DNA of 64,000 nucleotides. Origin: Lanius collurio. Taxonomy: Eukaryota > Chordata > Aves > Passeriformes > Laniidae. The notes under the pieces were generated by a model. It had not been told where the DNA came from, did not search any database, and saw only the letters and a list, made by a program, of their open reading frames with translations. Both the position numbers and the translations under genes were made by a program. This document shows positions 1 through 13,100 of this stretch, one piece after another (within the stretch, counting starts at the first letter, position 1; every line of letters begins with the position of its first letter). The stretch spans positions 21,389,806-21,453,805 of the forward strand of contig JACBWW010000004.1 of NCBI GenBank assembly GCA_020086605.1, given 5' to 3'.

Positions 1-2070
1 AAAGAGATAAAACCAGGCTCACCAGATAAACCAGGAGCCAGCACACTGATGTTTGAGGGATGTGATGACAAGGTCCTTTGGTCTGCCATTTCATTGAAGG
101 CAGGGAATGGACATCTGTGTGGCAGCAGCCACAAGATATACTGATGTGCTAGAAATCTCAGAAGTGTATGAGAATGGTGATGTAGGAATTAAAGCTTCAC
201 CTCCCCAAGAAGGTGTTGGGATCAATAACCCAACTGAAGTACCTCTACACCAATACAGAAAGAACAAGCAACAGATAGGAGGAGCTGAAAACCACTGTGC
301 AGCAGGAAAACTGCCACCAGTTTTCTGAGAGTTTCCATCATGGAAACATGGTGGGATGATTCACATAACCAGAGTGCTGCAATGGATGGCTGTACACTCT
401 TCAGAAGGGATAAGCAAGGAAGGAAAGGCGGCTGAGATACTTAATGACTTCTTTACCTCAGTCTTTATTAGTAAGACCAGTTGCTCTCTGGGTACCTAGC
501 TTTCTGAACTGGAAGACAGGGACCAGGACCAGCAAAGAAGCCCCCATAATCCATGAGGAAATGGTCAGTGACCTGATAGACCATTCAGACATACACAAAT
601 CTATGGGGCAGATGGGATACAACCCAGGGTACTGAGGAATATGGTGGAAGTGTTCACTAAGACAATTTTCAGCATTTACCAGCAGTCCTGGCTAATGGCA
701 GGGGGCACATGTCCCAGGTGACTAGAGATTGGGAAAAGTGATGCCCATCTACAAGAAGGGCTGGAAGGAGGACCCATATAACTACTGGCTTGTCAACCTG
801 ACCTCAGTATCAGGGAAGGTCTGCTATAGAACAGATCATCTCGAGTGCCATCACATGGCACATAAAAGACAACCAGGGGGCCAGGCCCAGCCAGCATGGG
901 TTTATGAAAGGCATGTCCTGCTGGACTAAACTAACCTCCTTCCAAGCTAGAGTGACCTCCCTGAGTGGACAGGGCTGTGGATGCAGTCTACCTGCACTCC
1001 AGTAAAACCTCTGACACCCTTTCCCACAACAATTCCCCTGGAGAAACTGGCTGCTCCTGGTTTAAATGGGTGTTCTCTTCTCTGGGTAAAACTTTGGCTG
1101 GATGGCCAGAGGCATGGAGGTGAATGGAGTTAAATCCAGCTGGTGACCAGCCACAAATGGTGTACCCCAAGGCTCAATACTAGGTCCAGTCCTGTTTAAT
1201 GCCTTTAATCAGATTGCAGATGACAGCAATTTAGACAGGAATATCAATATGCTTGAGGACAGGAAGGCTTTTCAGACAGATCTGGACAGGCTGGATCCAT
1301 GAACCAAGGTAAAATGAAGGAGGTTCAACAAGGTGAAGAGCTAGGTCCTACACTTGGGTCACAACCCCCCAGGCAGTGCTAAAGGCTAGGGAAAGAGCGG
1401 ATGGAAATCTGATCAGCAGAAAAGGACCTGTGGGTAGTGCCTGACAGCAGTTGAACATGAATCAGTGTGTGCCCAGGTGGCCAAGAAAGCCAATGGTAGC
1501 TTGGTCTATATCAGAAATAGTGTGGCCAGCAGAGCTACAGAAGTGATTTTGCCCCTGTTCTGGACACTGGTGAGACCACACCTCAAGTCCTGTGTCCAGG
1601 TCTGGGTCCCTCACTCCAAGAAAGACACTGAGGTGCTGAAGCATGTCCAGAGAAGGGCAACAGACCTGGTGAAGAGTCCACAGCACAAATCTGATGAGGA
1701 GTGGCCAAGGCAGCTGGAGTGTTTAGGCTGGAGAAAAGCCTCAGGGGAGACTTTATCACTCTCTACAACTGCCTGAAAGTAGGTTGAAGCAAAGTGGGGA
1801 TCTGTCTCTTGTCTCTAGTAACAAGCAACAGGACAAGAGGAAACTGCCTCAACTTGGAGTAGGGAAGGTTGAAAATTAGCAAAGATTTCTTCACCAAGGT
1901 TATCCAAGTACTGAAAGGGGCTGTCTAGGGGAGTGGTGGAGTCATCAGCCATGGAGTCACTTAAATGATGTGTAAATGTGGCACTTAGTGACATGGGTGA
2001 GTGGTGAACTTGGCAGCATTAGGCCAGCAGTTGCACTTGATGATCATAAAGGTTTTTTCCAATATAAAAA
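1..2070 (+). mobile_element. CR1 LINE, decayed copy with internal deletion
   Basis: A non-LTR retrotransposon of the CR1 clade, read on the plus strand and continuing past the left edge. Around 310-430 there is a remnant of the ORF2 endonuclease, visible as the residues WWDDSH and the run LFRRDKQGRKG. At about 430 the sequence jumps to the linker before the reverse transcriptase (LNDFFTSVF near 440, DIHKSMG near 590). The reverse transcriptase follows: PIYKKGWKEDPYNYW near 745, KPLTPFPTT-type remains of the catalytic block near 1010, and GVPQGS remnants near 1155. The carboxy-terminal ORF2 domain is at 1465-1780 (VAKKANGSL, LVRPHLKSCVQVW). The 3' untranslated region ends near 2060 with the usual motif in which a 'gatgatcataaaggtttttt'-like box precedes the tail. 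Many stops and frameshifts make it non-functional. The family is certain; the subfamily is not determined. Confidence 0.93.
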
Positions 2071-3059
2071 AGTCAATGGGGAGGCTTCTTATACTAAAAT
2101 TGACAGTAATATCATCCATCTAGAAGGAGTTAAAGCATTTCTAAGGCATTAGACTATTAGATAAACTAAGTTGTATATCCACAGTCTGTCACTGTTTACT
2201 CTTTTCCCCTCCAATGCACTAATATTATAAAGAAGCACAGATAACAGCAATTATCCATATTGATTATACTACTTGGGCCTGATGTTCTGCTTCATTTTAT
2301 AAGAACATAAGGCATGAACAGTTTTGAAAAAATACCTGCCCCGAGGTTAAATTGTTTCAGAAGTCCATTCATATAGTAGTTCAGTACGCTCACATCTACT
2401 TTACTATACACAATTCTATCACTTTTTTTTAAACTTTTCTGAAATTTAATACTATTTACATAGAGATCAGCAGGGACCGCTGTCTAGGGACAAGATACCA
2501 AAACCAGATAGTTACTATTACATAGGAACCTGAGTTCATATTGATTAAAAAGTAAGCTTAGCAACTACTTTCAGGTTAAGCAGTTGAATAGTTTTGTAAG
2601 TTTTGTCCTGGATTCTTTGCAACTACAAACATCTGCAGTTTGAGAAAGCCTATGAGGTGAATCTCAAGGTCAAAGAGCACATCAGTAGCAGACAGAAAAG
2701 AAGTGAGGTCTTGAATTTCCAAACCTTGGTCTAGCCCCTGCTGAAATGGTGAAGGTTCTCAATACTTCAGCACATGTCAAATCCTTTCCAAATCTTTCTG
2801 TATTTTTGATATAAAGTATGTAGAGTGCATCAAAATTCAGTAATTAATCATACAGTGTTAGGAGGGAGGTTGAGACAGTTTTTGTATTCTTTAATTGTAA
2901 ACTTTTAGTTTTACTTTATAGCCACTTGTATCTCCCACTGTCGGCATAGTAAATAGGAGCAGTCAGTGTACACCACTTTTTTGTCATGTATTTCTCAACT
3001 TATTTCTTTTGATACTTACCCAGCCTCTTTGCATTAAACACAAGTAGTTTTTGTTACTT
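2071..3059. other. Intergenic, no feature seen
   Basis: AT-rich unique sequence between two LINE copies. I see no long open frame, splice-flanked frame or clear repeat. Near 2270 there is a short 'gggcctgatgttctgc' that resembles motifs in old amniote repeats, but it is too short to call. Confidence 0.5.
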
Positions 3060-3530
3060 CAGACTGACTCTATTCTTGCTATATCTTTCTCTCAGTGATC
3101 AGAACTGAACATATCATTCAAGTGATGTTGTACCACTGATCTATACACCACAATGTATTTGTTATAATGCTCACACCACAGTATCATGAGATGCATTTTC
3201 AATACAATTTTCTACCCCATCCCTCAACATTGCTTAACATTTTGTTTGCTTTTATGTTTAGTGTTGCACACTAAAGAAAAGATTTTCACTCAGCTGTCCT
3301 CAGTGACATCCAGGTATATTTCCTCTAGATCATAGTTAATTTAGAACCCAGCAATGTGTATGAGTAGTTCAAATTGGTTTTTTCCAATGCACACTATGTT
3401 TCATCTGTCAGCAATGAATCATTTGTCATTATGCTGCCTGTTAGCTCAGTAAGGTGCCTCAGAAGTCCCTCACAGTTTCTTCTAATCTCTACAAACCTAA
3501 GCAGAAGGGAACTTCATGCATATCTCATTG
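3060..3530 (-). mobile_element. Ancient CR1/L3-like LINE fragment
   Basis: Very diverged LINE sequence whose coding sense is the minus strand. Reading the plus strand, the order of blocks follows old CR1-type copies known from turtles, crocodilians and birds. A block on 'gtaccactgatctatacacc' (near 3130) is followed by a 'cattgcttaacattttgttt' block (near 3230), a block on 'gttaatttagaacccagcaa' (near 3335), a 'ttttttccaatgcacactat' block (near 3380) and a 'gaatcatttgtcattatgct' block (near 3416). No frame remains open. Ordered similarity over about 450 bp is good evidence for an old LINE, but the exact subfamily is inference. Confidence 0.7.
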
Positions 3531-6500
3531 TCTTTTTAAAATACTCATAACTGTATGAAATTTTCCTTACAAAAATGTAATAGAAACATATTCAGAAACT
3601 TTTAACTGTCAGAAAATATCACACCACTTTTTCCTCATGCTGATTAATATTTTATAATAATTTTATAATAGATTAGTAAAGCCCTGTTTTTAAGCATTGA
3701 AGTCATTATCGTTTCTTCAATACATTTAAGTTTTTAGTAATTTTTTTTGCATTCAAATACATTGTGGAATTTTTATTGTAAAATGCTCCTTGGTTAGTTT
3801 TACTCATATTTTTATTGGGAAGTATTTTTTTTTTTAAATTTAAACACTCTTTTTGCCATTGTTTTGACAAAATAGAATCAGTAGCAGAACTAGACCCACA
3901 GAGCTAAATGCAATCTTCAGTCTGTAACCTAAGTGGTCTGAATAGTGCTGTAGGTGTCATTCCCTGACATGTGAATGAGGGGGAAAAAACCCAAACTGCT
4001 GATGTAATAGACCTTCTTCCACAGGTTTAAAGCCCATATCCCCAGTGCCCCAGTATGTACAGTATTTTTGCTGGTGGATTCCTGTAGTTAATACTCATCC
4101 ATTTCTGTTGACAGGAAATCCTAGGACAGTACGATGCATGAAGCACTTATGCATAAGCTCTGCAGAACACGGGCAAATGTATTTCCAGCTGTACATCAGT
4201 ACTAAAGGTTTTCAAACCCCACAGACGAGGGGATAGTCCAGTTTGGCAGGTTTCTCTCTCTGAAGTTTTTTGCCCTTTTTGAAAAGGAAGAAACTAATAA
4301 TTTGTCTCTAAACCCTTTTTATGATCTTCATGCTGTCATTTTGATGTTTCTGTTTCAGGAACAAAAAGTAAACAGGTAAAACTCATAAGTAATACCTTGA
4401 CACGTGTATTCTATTCATTATAACAATTAAATTTACAGAGATAGGGAATATGCTCCTGAGAATAAGCTTCCCGAAGTTTGACTTGGGCTGGAGCCAAAAC
4501 ATTTCAGGTTTAGTACTCAGGAGTATTATTTAGAAGATAAATTACTTGATATCAGATTTTGGGAAAGGTAGAATTAGCATCAAGCCTTGTTGCACAGCAA
4601 TTCATTGGAGGGAACATACCCTGTATTGCTTGCTCATATTCACAACAATAATTAAAAAACAAAACAAACCTCTGGCTAAGGGAATTCAGCTTTAATAAAA
4701 TGTTCTGAAAATGCTGTTAGGGAATATTCCATTAAAGAAAAAGTGATAAATACTTTCTACTTTATTTTTATCATAATGTGTGGCTTCAAAAAGATTTTGA
4801 GCACTAGACAGTCTTATAAGTCTTTCATCATTAAAGCTGATTAATTTCCTATGAATAGGGGACCCCATAATTGATTTTGAACTTCTGAGTGACAAACAGT
4901 TCTTGAACCACTGTACAGCTATCCTTCACAAAATACACTCTTGCAGAAAGGATTGCATTCAACCAAAACTGTTTTTATTAAGAAACAACAGCAGCAACAA
5001 GGAAATACAAACTGCTTATTTTCCCTTTGCTCACTTGGAGACTAAGCTTTTGCAGATGTCGAGCTGATGCCTGTAGCACTATGTGTGCAGAAATGTGCAC
5101 ATACCCCATTCACATACACACATCTGAACAGGAATTGAGTAACAAAAATTCTTCCTCTTGTCTTGTAATTTTCATCATGAGTTGTAAACGTTATTTTCAT
5201 GCAACACTGTAAGCAACCATATCAGCTTGTGTTAGTTTGCAGATAAAAGAACTGGAGTAGTACTTCTTGAAACTGCACTACTGCACACACACCTATTCTT
5301 CAATATTGGGTTGAGCTGTATGTATTGCATTATGTCACTTCATTCACATTTAGAGGACAACACAAGTTTTAAATTACTTTTAAAAACAAAAGCAGATCAG
5401 TCTAAAATTAATAAAAATCAGCCTAAAATTGTACAGGAAACCACAGATGTCATATAGCAGTCAAAAAGGAAGATTCTGATGTTAAAAATACTCTCAGGAA
5501 TGAGTACTCACATATATGAATTCCCTGCCTATTGCTGACTTGGACCTATCCTGAAGGGCATCTTTCTTGAGATACACTTCTTCATGAACACAGAGTGAAA
5601 GCATAAGGCAATCTAAATGCATTAATGGGGAGAAAACAGCTGGTGGCATTGAAAGCCTCAGAGAAGAAGGCAATACAAGGGGGGTTTATTTTTTAAAAAG
5701 TGTTTCTACTTGCTTAGAAGGGGAAAAGAATAAAAAAGCTTCTCAGCAGCACCACCTGTTTATTTTTGATTCCCACTTACCTGATTCTTATGAGGCCATT
5801 TCGGCATGTTTTAAGAGAATTCTTAAAGAAGCTTTTTTTCTTTTTGTTGGTTGCTTTTTTGTTGGTTTGGGTTTTTTTATACTACTAATGGACAGTGATA
5901 CTGCATCAATAAGTATGTCTAGATCCTCTACATTACAATGATGTGGTTATTTTGGAAATGTGGTGAGTTTTAACCCACCCTTATGGTTCTTTCTATTATA
6001 CAGACTCCATTATTATACATATCTCTTTCCCCAGATTCTAACAATATAAGAAATCTAAGCTGGCAACAGCGGGAATGAATACACAAAGGAGCAATAAAAG
6101 GATTAGATTATTTATACGGTTAACTGTTGTTAATGCATATATAGGAGAACAATATTCTCTTTCATTAATTTCATTGTTAACAGTTTCATAAATAAGTGAA
6201 CTCCAGACAGTCCATCTATCATTAGAGGGTTTAGCATTACTTTGCAAACCATATTATGTTGCAAGTTGGTTTTTTACTTCAATCACGAAGGCAAAATTAC
6301 TAGAGTCACATTTTGGGAAGGGGGGGGGAGTAGAATGGCAGAGGAATGCTCCATTAAGAAATATTCATTTTATAATAGAAATCCATAGATATCCTATTTC
6401 CTACTACAAAATTTTGGAAAAATGAGTGCTTATCCAGCAATTCATGCAGTTTCTTGATTTCAATACCAGTAAAGGCTATTAAGGTAATCTAGCTAATAGC

Positions 6501-8534
6501 ACAATAGACTTCTTGGTGCAAGCATAAATGCCCATTATATCTTCAATTCATCTATGCTTTTGGTAATCCTCCAGTAAATCACACTAAAAAATAAATAAAT
6601 AAATCTTCAAAATCCTGATATTTCATGAATCACTATTAGTTAGCAATCAGGAATAGAGAATGCATTTTCCTTCTGTTTTGATTTATTTTTGAGCAAAGGA
6701 TTGGGCTTTGTTTAGTTTTGCAACAGCTTTAAAATATCTTGATTCAAGAACAGTCTCCTTACTTTAAATGTAGGCACTGGCTACTAATATGTTCTTACCT
6801 TTGAAAATTGAAATATTAGTTAAAAAAAAAGTACTATATTAGTCAGTGATAAAATCAAAGGAAAATGTGTTTCCACTTAAAAATACTTAAGTATTTGCCG
6901 TATTTCTCCTCTTCCATAACAACATAAACTTTATCAGACACATTTAAGAACAGAACTCCTGTGTCTTCTCAATAAGGAGTTATTCTGGCTGCAAACACAC
7001 TGCACATGCTGTTGAAAGTGTTTAATAATAGAAGACCATGCACTTTCATGTAATTCATAATTAGAAGATGACTACAACTGCATTATTTAAAATCAAGCCT
7101 TTGTTATCAGCACCAGTTTTAGACAGAAGCTGAGAATCATTTGTGAGCTGTGGCAGACCCAGACTGTTCAAAGCAATTGCTGTTCAGCATGAAAGCTGCA
7201 ATGGAGGTCACAGAACAGGTCAGGAGGAAAGATAGTGTATCGATTTCACACCAGGAATAGAGGCGAAGCGAGGGCCCACTGTTGCTGCATGTGATGTATT
7301 TCACTTCAGTTTAAGGCACATTTCATTCCAATTCAAGAGGGGGTGGGGAGCAAAGGGTGAGCGGATTTCACACTGAATCATGATGAATTCTGGACTTGTG
7401 TATTCCAGTAAATATCTCCTTCCTGGCATTAAGCATTTCTATAGCAGACTGAATACAATGGAAATTAGACTGCAATCAGATAGCAGGAGAGGACTCCTGG
7501 GGAAAAAAACCAAAATAAACAAAACCAAAACACAACCCCAAAGAAAACCTGCCACAAAAACCCATGTAAGATTAAGTCTACTGCCTCACAGATTAGTATA
7601 TACAAACGTCTCAAAACCCAGAAAACTGTTACAGATTAAGTCTACTAAAGAAACTACATTTTGTTCCAATGCTCATGCAGCTAAGGACAACTTTATATGA
7701 TATTCTAATCTTTTATTAAAACATCGTTAAGCCACATAAACCTAAGCCAAAAGGCTTCAAAAACTAAAGGACAGAAAGTCTGTTCGCACAAAACTCCTAG
7801 CTACGCACAAAGGCACGCTCACTGCAAAGAGAATGCAACCCCTGACAAAATATTTTAAATGCATCAGTATAACAAACATACTAAAAGGTGGTGGATAATT
7901 GCATTTTATTTTCATTTTATTTTATATGTTAATGTAAACTGATATTCCAAATTGCCCTAACTACTCCAGCAAAAAATATTAGCAACCATCTCTAATCATT
8001 TTATATGAGTGTTGATGATTATTCATATTTCATTGCCTAGTAATAATGGCCAGCTTCTGCCCCAACTTCCTTTTCAGTAAATAAATAAAATTTTAAAATA
8101 TCAGTTCTAATGAGGAAAGCATTAACTGTGATCAGAGGCATATTTCTCAAGTTACTTGGATAACAGGCTAGCCTTGTTCCATTTTTCCAAGACTGAAAAA
8201 CTTAATTTCCAGTAGTTTTGTCCAGTATGCAGTAAAATTGTCAACTTCTAAACTCTTAAGTTCAAATACAGGGTAATGGTCAAATGCTATGATTTTTCTG
8301 GATAAAGTGCTCCCTCCCTCCCCCCATCTTACTTTGCATAATTTGTTCTCTGAAAAACTGCTCCTCTTTTTAAACACTGACTCTGCTATTCTGCTTGTGA
8401 CAATATTTTACAACTTTTCTAGATCTTTATATTGGCTCCATAACACCCGTAAAATAGCCAGACACTGACATATTTCAGAACAAAAAAGGACTGTATTTGA
8501 GACTGCACAGAGATTTCCTATTAAATTATTTATA
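3531..8534. other. Intergenic, AT-rich unique sequence
   Basis: About 5 kb without a supported gene. It holds short low-complexity stretches: a T-rich run near 3822-3834, a T/G stretch near 5833-5878, a run of nine G at about 6320-6329 and an A/C-rich stretch near 7500-7560. The open frames here (for example 4045-4236 plus and 7380-7700 plus) have no splice-site flanks, no protein-like composition and no recognisable domain, so I treat them as chance. Confidence 0.5.
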
Positions 8535-8651
8535 TTAGTTCACTTCCACGTCATTATTTCTTTTCAACTGTTCTAAGGCATCAATGTCAACTTCTTGAAC
8601 TCTCTCATGAAAGCTTTGCTGTCATCAGGGTCTATTTCAGCATCCTTAATT
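8535..8651 (-). pseudogene. Coding-end remnant of unknown gene, one frameshift
   Basis: On the minus strand this short piece reads like the end of a real protein. The upstream part gives KDAEIDPDDSKAFMREF. After a one-base shift near 8598 it continues as EVDIDALEQLKRNNDVEVN and then a TAA stop at 8537-8535. Both halves are acidic, hydrophilic and stop-free in their own frames, which suggests one ancestral frame broken by a single-base deletion. A possible splice acceptor (minus-strand 'ttccttatgcag') sits just upstream, at 8652. The piece could therefore be a terminal exon with an indel or sequencing error, or the 3' end of a processed copy. In the uncorrected frame the protein would instead end at a TAG about nine codons after the shift point. 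I cannot name the parent gene. Confidence 0.4.
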
Positions 8652-8995
8652 CTGCATAAGGAATCAGTTACCCAGCAAGTTTCCAATCACAAAGGGCCAG
8701 ATGCTCCTCTCTGCGACATGCTGGAGCTGGCCAGACGGGCCCCTCACTAAGACTGAGGAGGGCAAAAGGTGGCCATGTAGAGAGATTGTGTGTGTATGTG
8801 TACTGCTGGCCTGCCACAAAACAGCTGAGACTGCTCTGCACGGAAAGAGAAAAAAAGCTCAATCAGTGGAAATTGCTGACAAACTGAAGTGAAGGCAGCG
8901 ATCAGGTACTCCATGATCCACAAGGAAGTATCATTAACTTGCACTGCAAAATTTCATAATAGTTACCACTTTGAAATCCTTTGTCAACTTTGACA

Positions 8996-9056
8996 GTGCT
9001 GTGCTGTAGAAATGTATAGAAATCTCAAAGCTGTGCTACAGAAATGTATAGAAATG
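8996..9056. repeat. Imperfect 32-bp tandem duplication
   Basis: The segment 'agaaatgtatagaaat' occurs twice, 32 bases apart, each time preceded by a 'gctgtgct' block. The copies differ by two bases in the central 'gta/aca'. It is a local duplication with no sign of function. Confidence 0.75.
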
Positions 9057-9775
9057 TTCCACAGGCTTGAGTGAAGATTTAGTGGATTAGCACCTGCCGG
9101 CTATGGGCAAAGTCAAAACCCACTAATGCTATTTGATCTACAGACTCCTGCTGGCACCAGGCATCATGAGATTCTTCTTCCTCTGATGTGGAGTATAGTT
9201 AAACTCCCTGTGATGGCTCCTCTCAGGAACATCCAAAAGCATTGTGGTGCTTAGGATTGTTTCCTAAAGACCAGGAACTGTAGAGTAGCTACAGACACCG
9301 TTTCATGATAAAAGGTCAAGAGGACAGACATCTCTCTTGCCCCATGGTGCCAATATCCAGAACTACCTCTCCCCATTAAAAAGAGACAATACTAGCATTA
9401 AGACCCCTTTATCTCACATCTGTTCCTGGACTTTAAGATAGTATCAGCAGCCAAAATAGTCATTTTTCCATTTACAGGTGGACAGACATTTGCGGGTTTT
9501 TAATGGACAAGGATCTTAGCTAGAGAAGAAATCTTTAAGACCACTGTAGACTAAGCTATTCTAACAAGCAGTTTGAAAACAGCTTGCAAGCCACCCATAT
9601 GGAACAGACCATAAATTCCAAGTAGTTACCCAAAACACTGTAATTCAACATAGTCCACAGTGACTGCCAGGCAAAATTTCAAGCCTAATATGAAATTCAG
9701 TGCTCTCAGTGGCATAACTCCCTCGTGTTTTACAAGCCCTCACATTCCCCCTGAAAGCCAGCACGGCAGTTTTGC

Positions 9776-10100
9776 TTATCTGGGACACATCAGCTGACAC
9801 ACAGGGAAAAGTGTGCAACTGTGGGACTTGCTTTCATTGCAGTTCAGGTTAAGCCCAAGGCTTGAACGTGCCACTGAAAGGTTTGTGCCACACAATGCTG
9901 CTGATAGTCCTTGTGCAGCAAAGAATAAGTCAGGTGATGGAGCGCTGCAGTGGGAGCTCCTCTCAACACAGCACCAACAGCTGTACCAGCGACACCCACA
10001 GCTCCAAGGCTGGGCAAACACATGGCAGGAGCAGCAACTGTACCATAAGCTGGAAGGGTTATTGTAGCTGTGGGCTGGGGAAGCTGGTGCATTTTTCCAA
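9776..10100 (-). pseudogene. GC-richer patch, possible decayed processed copy
   Basis: This patch of about 325 bp is visibly richer in G and C and in codon-like triplets than the AT-rich DNA on both sides, and it is open in several frames. On the minus strand one frame (10092-9844) gives a low-complexity Ala/Val/Gly/Pro run such as AVGVAGTAVGAV, followed by a Leu/His-rich part. Compositional change, several overlapping open frames and lack of introns fit a decayed retrocopy, or a former CpG-rich segment. I could not match it to a parent gene. It may or may not be connected with the coding remnant at 8535-8651 on the same strand. Confidence 0.25.
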
Positions 10101-13100
10101 ATTTCTAGATTGTTGATTTTTCAATACTGGCACAATATTCTATCATTCCCACAAAGTCCTCCATCACCTCATTAACTGAAGCAACCTGTGCTGTCAAAAA
10201 AAAAGTTCATCAAAAATTCAAAGAAATTTGAAATCTGAGCATTTTCTTTTTCTTCTTCAAGAGTGTGAGGGATGGGTATGAGAAAGAAAGAGAAAAGCAA
10301 AGGGGCTTGGGTTAAGTTAAATTAGCAGTACAGCATACTCTGGAAAGGTGTGTGCATAAAATACAGGCCTCAGGAAACAACAGTTGTAAATAGACAAACT
10401 TCAAGAGTCTTTCTAACCTCTCATATATATAATTTTTTTTAAATATTTACTGAGTGCAAAAAGATCAGCCCTAGACACTTGCAATGAACATGATAAATAG
10501 TCATATTGCACGTGTGTTAATTAATACTAACCTCTCTCTGGATAATGAAAATAAAAGTAGTGCAAAAAAAATTCAAACAAACCACTCCACAAAAAAACCT
10601 AACACATTTACAGACACAATATACATGCTTCTAAGCAAAGTGAGCCTTGCAGGTGGGTGTTTTCCAAGTAAACTGCACCACCGTTTACTTTCTATGTGGA
10701 AACAACCTGAAAAAATGATACTCAATCAAGTGCAAAGCATTAAATTGCATCCTCTACTTTTTAGATGCTTTTACCAAAACATTCAGCCACTTCAGCAACA
10801 ATCTCATCCAAACTACAATATTTCGAGTAAATGGTGTGAATAGAAACTTTCAGTTCTACACTAGACATTTTCACTGATTGACCTGAAACACAGTGAGCTT
10901 CTGCACAGTTGACTTAATCCCTAGCCAAGAAGTAAATGTGCTAGAAGCATCGTTTACAACACTGTGTATTAATCCACACCATTTTTGCTTGTGTTTTGTG
11001 TGGTGCTTTGTTTTTTAAAACAAGGATACCAACACCCAATACATCTCAGTTCTACAAAAATATGTCACCCAGTTCTTTTGAGAATGAAAGAATTCCCCTT
11101 CATGCCAAAAACAAATATTTTTTTGGAAATGACCACAAATTATTTTTTTCTACTAACCATTTGCCCAAGCAAGAAAATCTCCAAAGATAACACTTTTAAA
11201 ACTCACAAGTTTTACTGATTCTAAAGAAGGGCAAAAATCATTTTTGGTTCATTTAATTACCTTTTTCAGCTTAAGTTGGGTCTAGTTTATTTCCACTACC
11301 TAGCCATAAGAAGATTATTGAAAAGTCAGCATTGAACTGAACATACTAAAACCCACAAAAAATCCACAGAAACCCCCACCCAAAACACCTCCCACTTTAG
11401 ATTCATGTGTAAGCAACTCAAGTCCTGAAAAGAACTCTGCAGCCTCACAGTTTTTGCACTTTCTGTGGAGAATTACTAAGGACTACATGTAATTAAGCAT
11501 AATTGCACATTATCTTTCCCAGTTTAAAAAGGAAAAAAAACCTATATCAGTTCTTTCTGGTCTCTGATAACATTTTGTCCCCTGTATCTTAACAATAATT
11601 CATTTGCACTAAAAAACACAATAATTAATAAACTTCTGAGATTTCCACCAAGTACAATAGCAATACTTGGTTCAGAACCAATATCAGAACAACTGATCAC
11701 AATAGTGCAATTGCTATCTGCCTGCTTAAGGATGACTGAAAATGAACTGGTATTCTGCTAGAGAAAAACACTCATGGACCTAATGTTTCAAAAAAAGGAC
11801 TGCATGATAATGAATATTTTGAGTATTATCATTTATTGAAAGCATAGAGGGTACTATTAGTCCTTCCAATTCTGAGGGAATGAACACTTTAATAATGTGT
11901 AATTCAAGGGTGAGAAGGTTGAGAACAATGGTTTTGAACAGATATTTTAGGTCTTCTAGTTTCAGAAGACATTTAAAAACAAAATAGTTTTTGGATCCCT
12001 TGGCATAACGGGAAAAAAAAGCAAAGAAAAATCTGAAAGGCAAGCAATGTACTTTTTATGTAATATTAAAGAAAACAATGCTGTTTAAAAGAAAAAAACA
12101 GCATGTCTTTCACATTTTATGTCCTAAGTAGGTTTAAGTACTGCCTATTACTTGTCAAGAATTCAATAGCAAATAGAAACTTTCCAGGTTGACGTGCTGG
12201 GGCAGACGAAGGTCATTCTTTAAAGCATTTGCTCCCTTGAGAGGAAAACCTGGAAGGATGCTGTTTGAGCAATTTATGCCAGGCACAGCAAGTCATTAGA
12301 TGTCTGTGCTGCAAGTCTGCCATGATCCCAATTCCACAGCCATATGTGGTTACCATGGTGGGAACCAGCTCCAAAAGCCAGTAAGTCAAAGGAGCTCAGA
12401 GGTATGTATTTTCTTCTCAATGTGCTGAGCAGATATAGGCACTGTAAATCCTGCACAGAACAGCAAGGAAGTAGAAAAGGTGCACTGCAGACCTGAACAT
12501 CACACATTATTTCTCAAAAAAGTAAACTCTCAAGTTTGGAGGGGGAGACATGATTGTGGAAGGGGGGAAAAAAAGCAATTTGCAGGTAGGGAAACATTCT
12601 TTCTGGTTAGTGTTTTAATGAGAACTTTTCTCCTCATTCAGTTTGACTTCAAAACAAAAACTAAACCATAAGGAGTCCCAAAGCATCTGTGATTAAATAC
12701 TATACCCTTAATTTCAGAGTCAAGAGACTCCTGTTTTAAATACAATACAATTCCTGAACTGTATTTTGTAAAGACTTAAACACAGCATTTTTTGAAAACA
12801 CAGCCATCCAGGACGAATACATGAGCTTGCAAATAACTCCTTTTTCCTGGAGAGGGTTCCAAAATGATGCAACAGATGTCCAGCTTTCAGTTATATAGCC
12901 AGCAGTACATGATACAGATTTGCTTAAACAGAACATGACCTTATTCCACTTATATGGGCAGAATTTCAAGTCTAATACAGACCTACATTTCCAAAGAGGA
13001 ACATACTCCTGATAGGCACATGACATGCAGCTCCTACCTAACATTTGATTTTTCACTGTAGATATGAAATGACACAAAAACCAAAAGCATTTTATCAAAC

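Noticed and set aside
10484..10843. 119-codon plus-strand open frame
   Set aside because: Lys/Asn/Ser-rich translation typical of AT-rich non-coding DNA. No recognisable motif.
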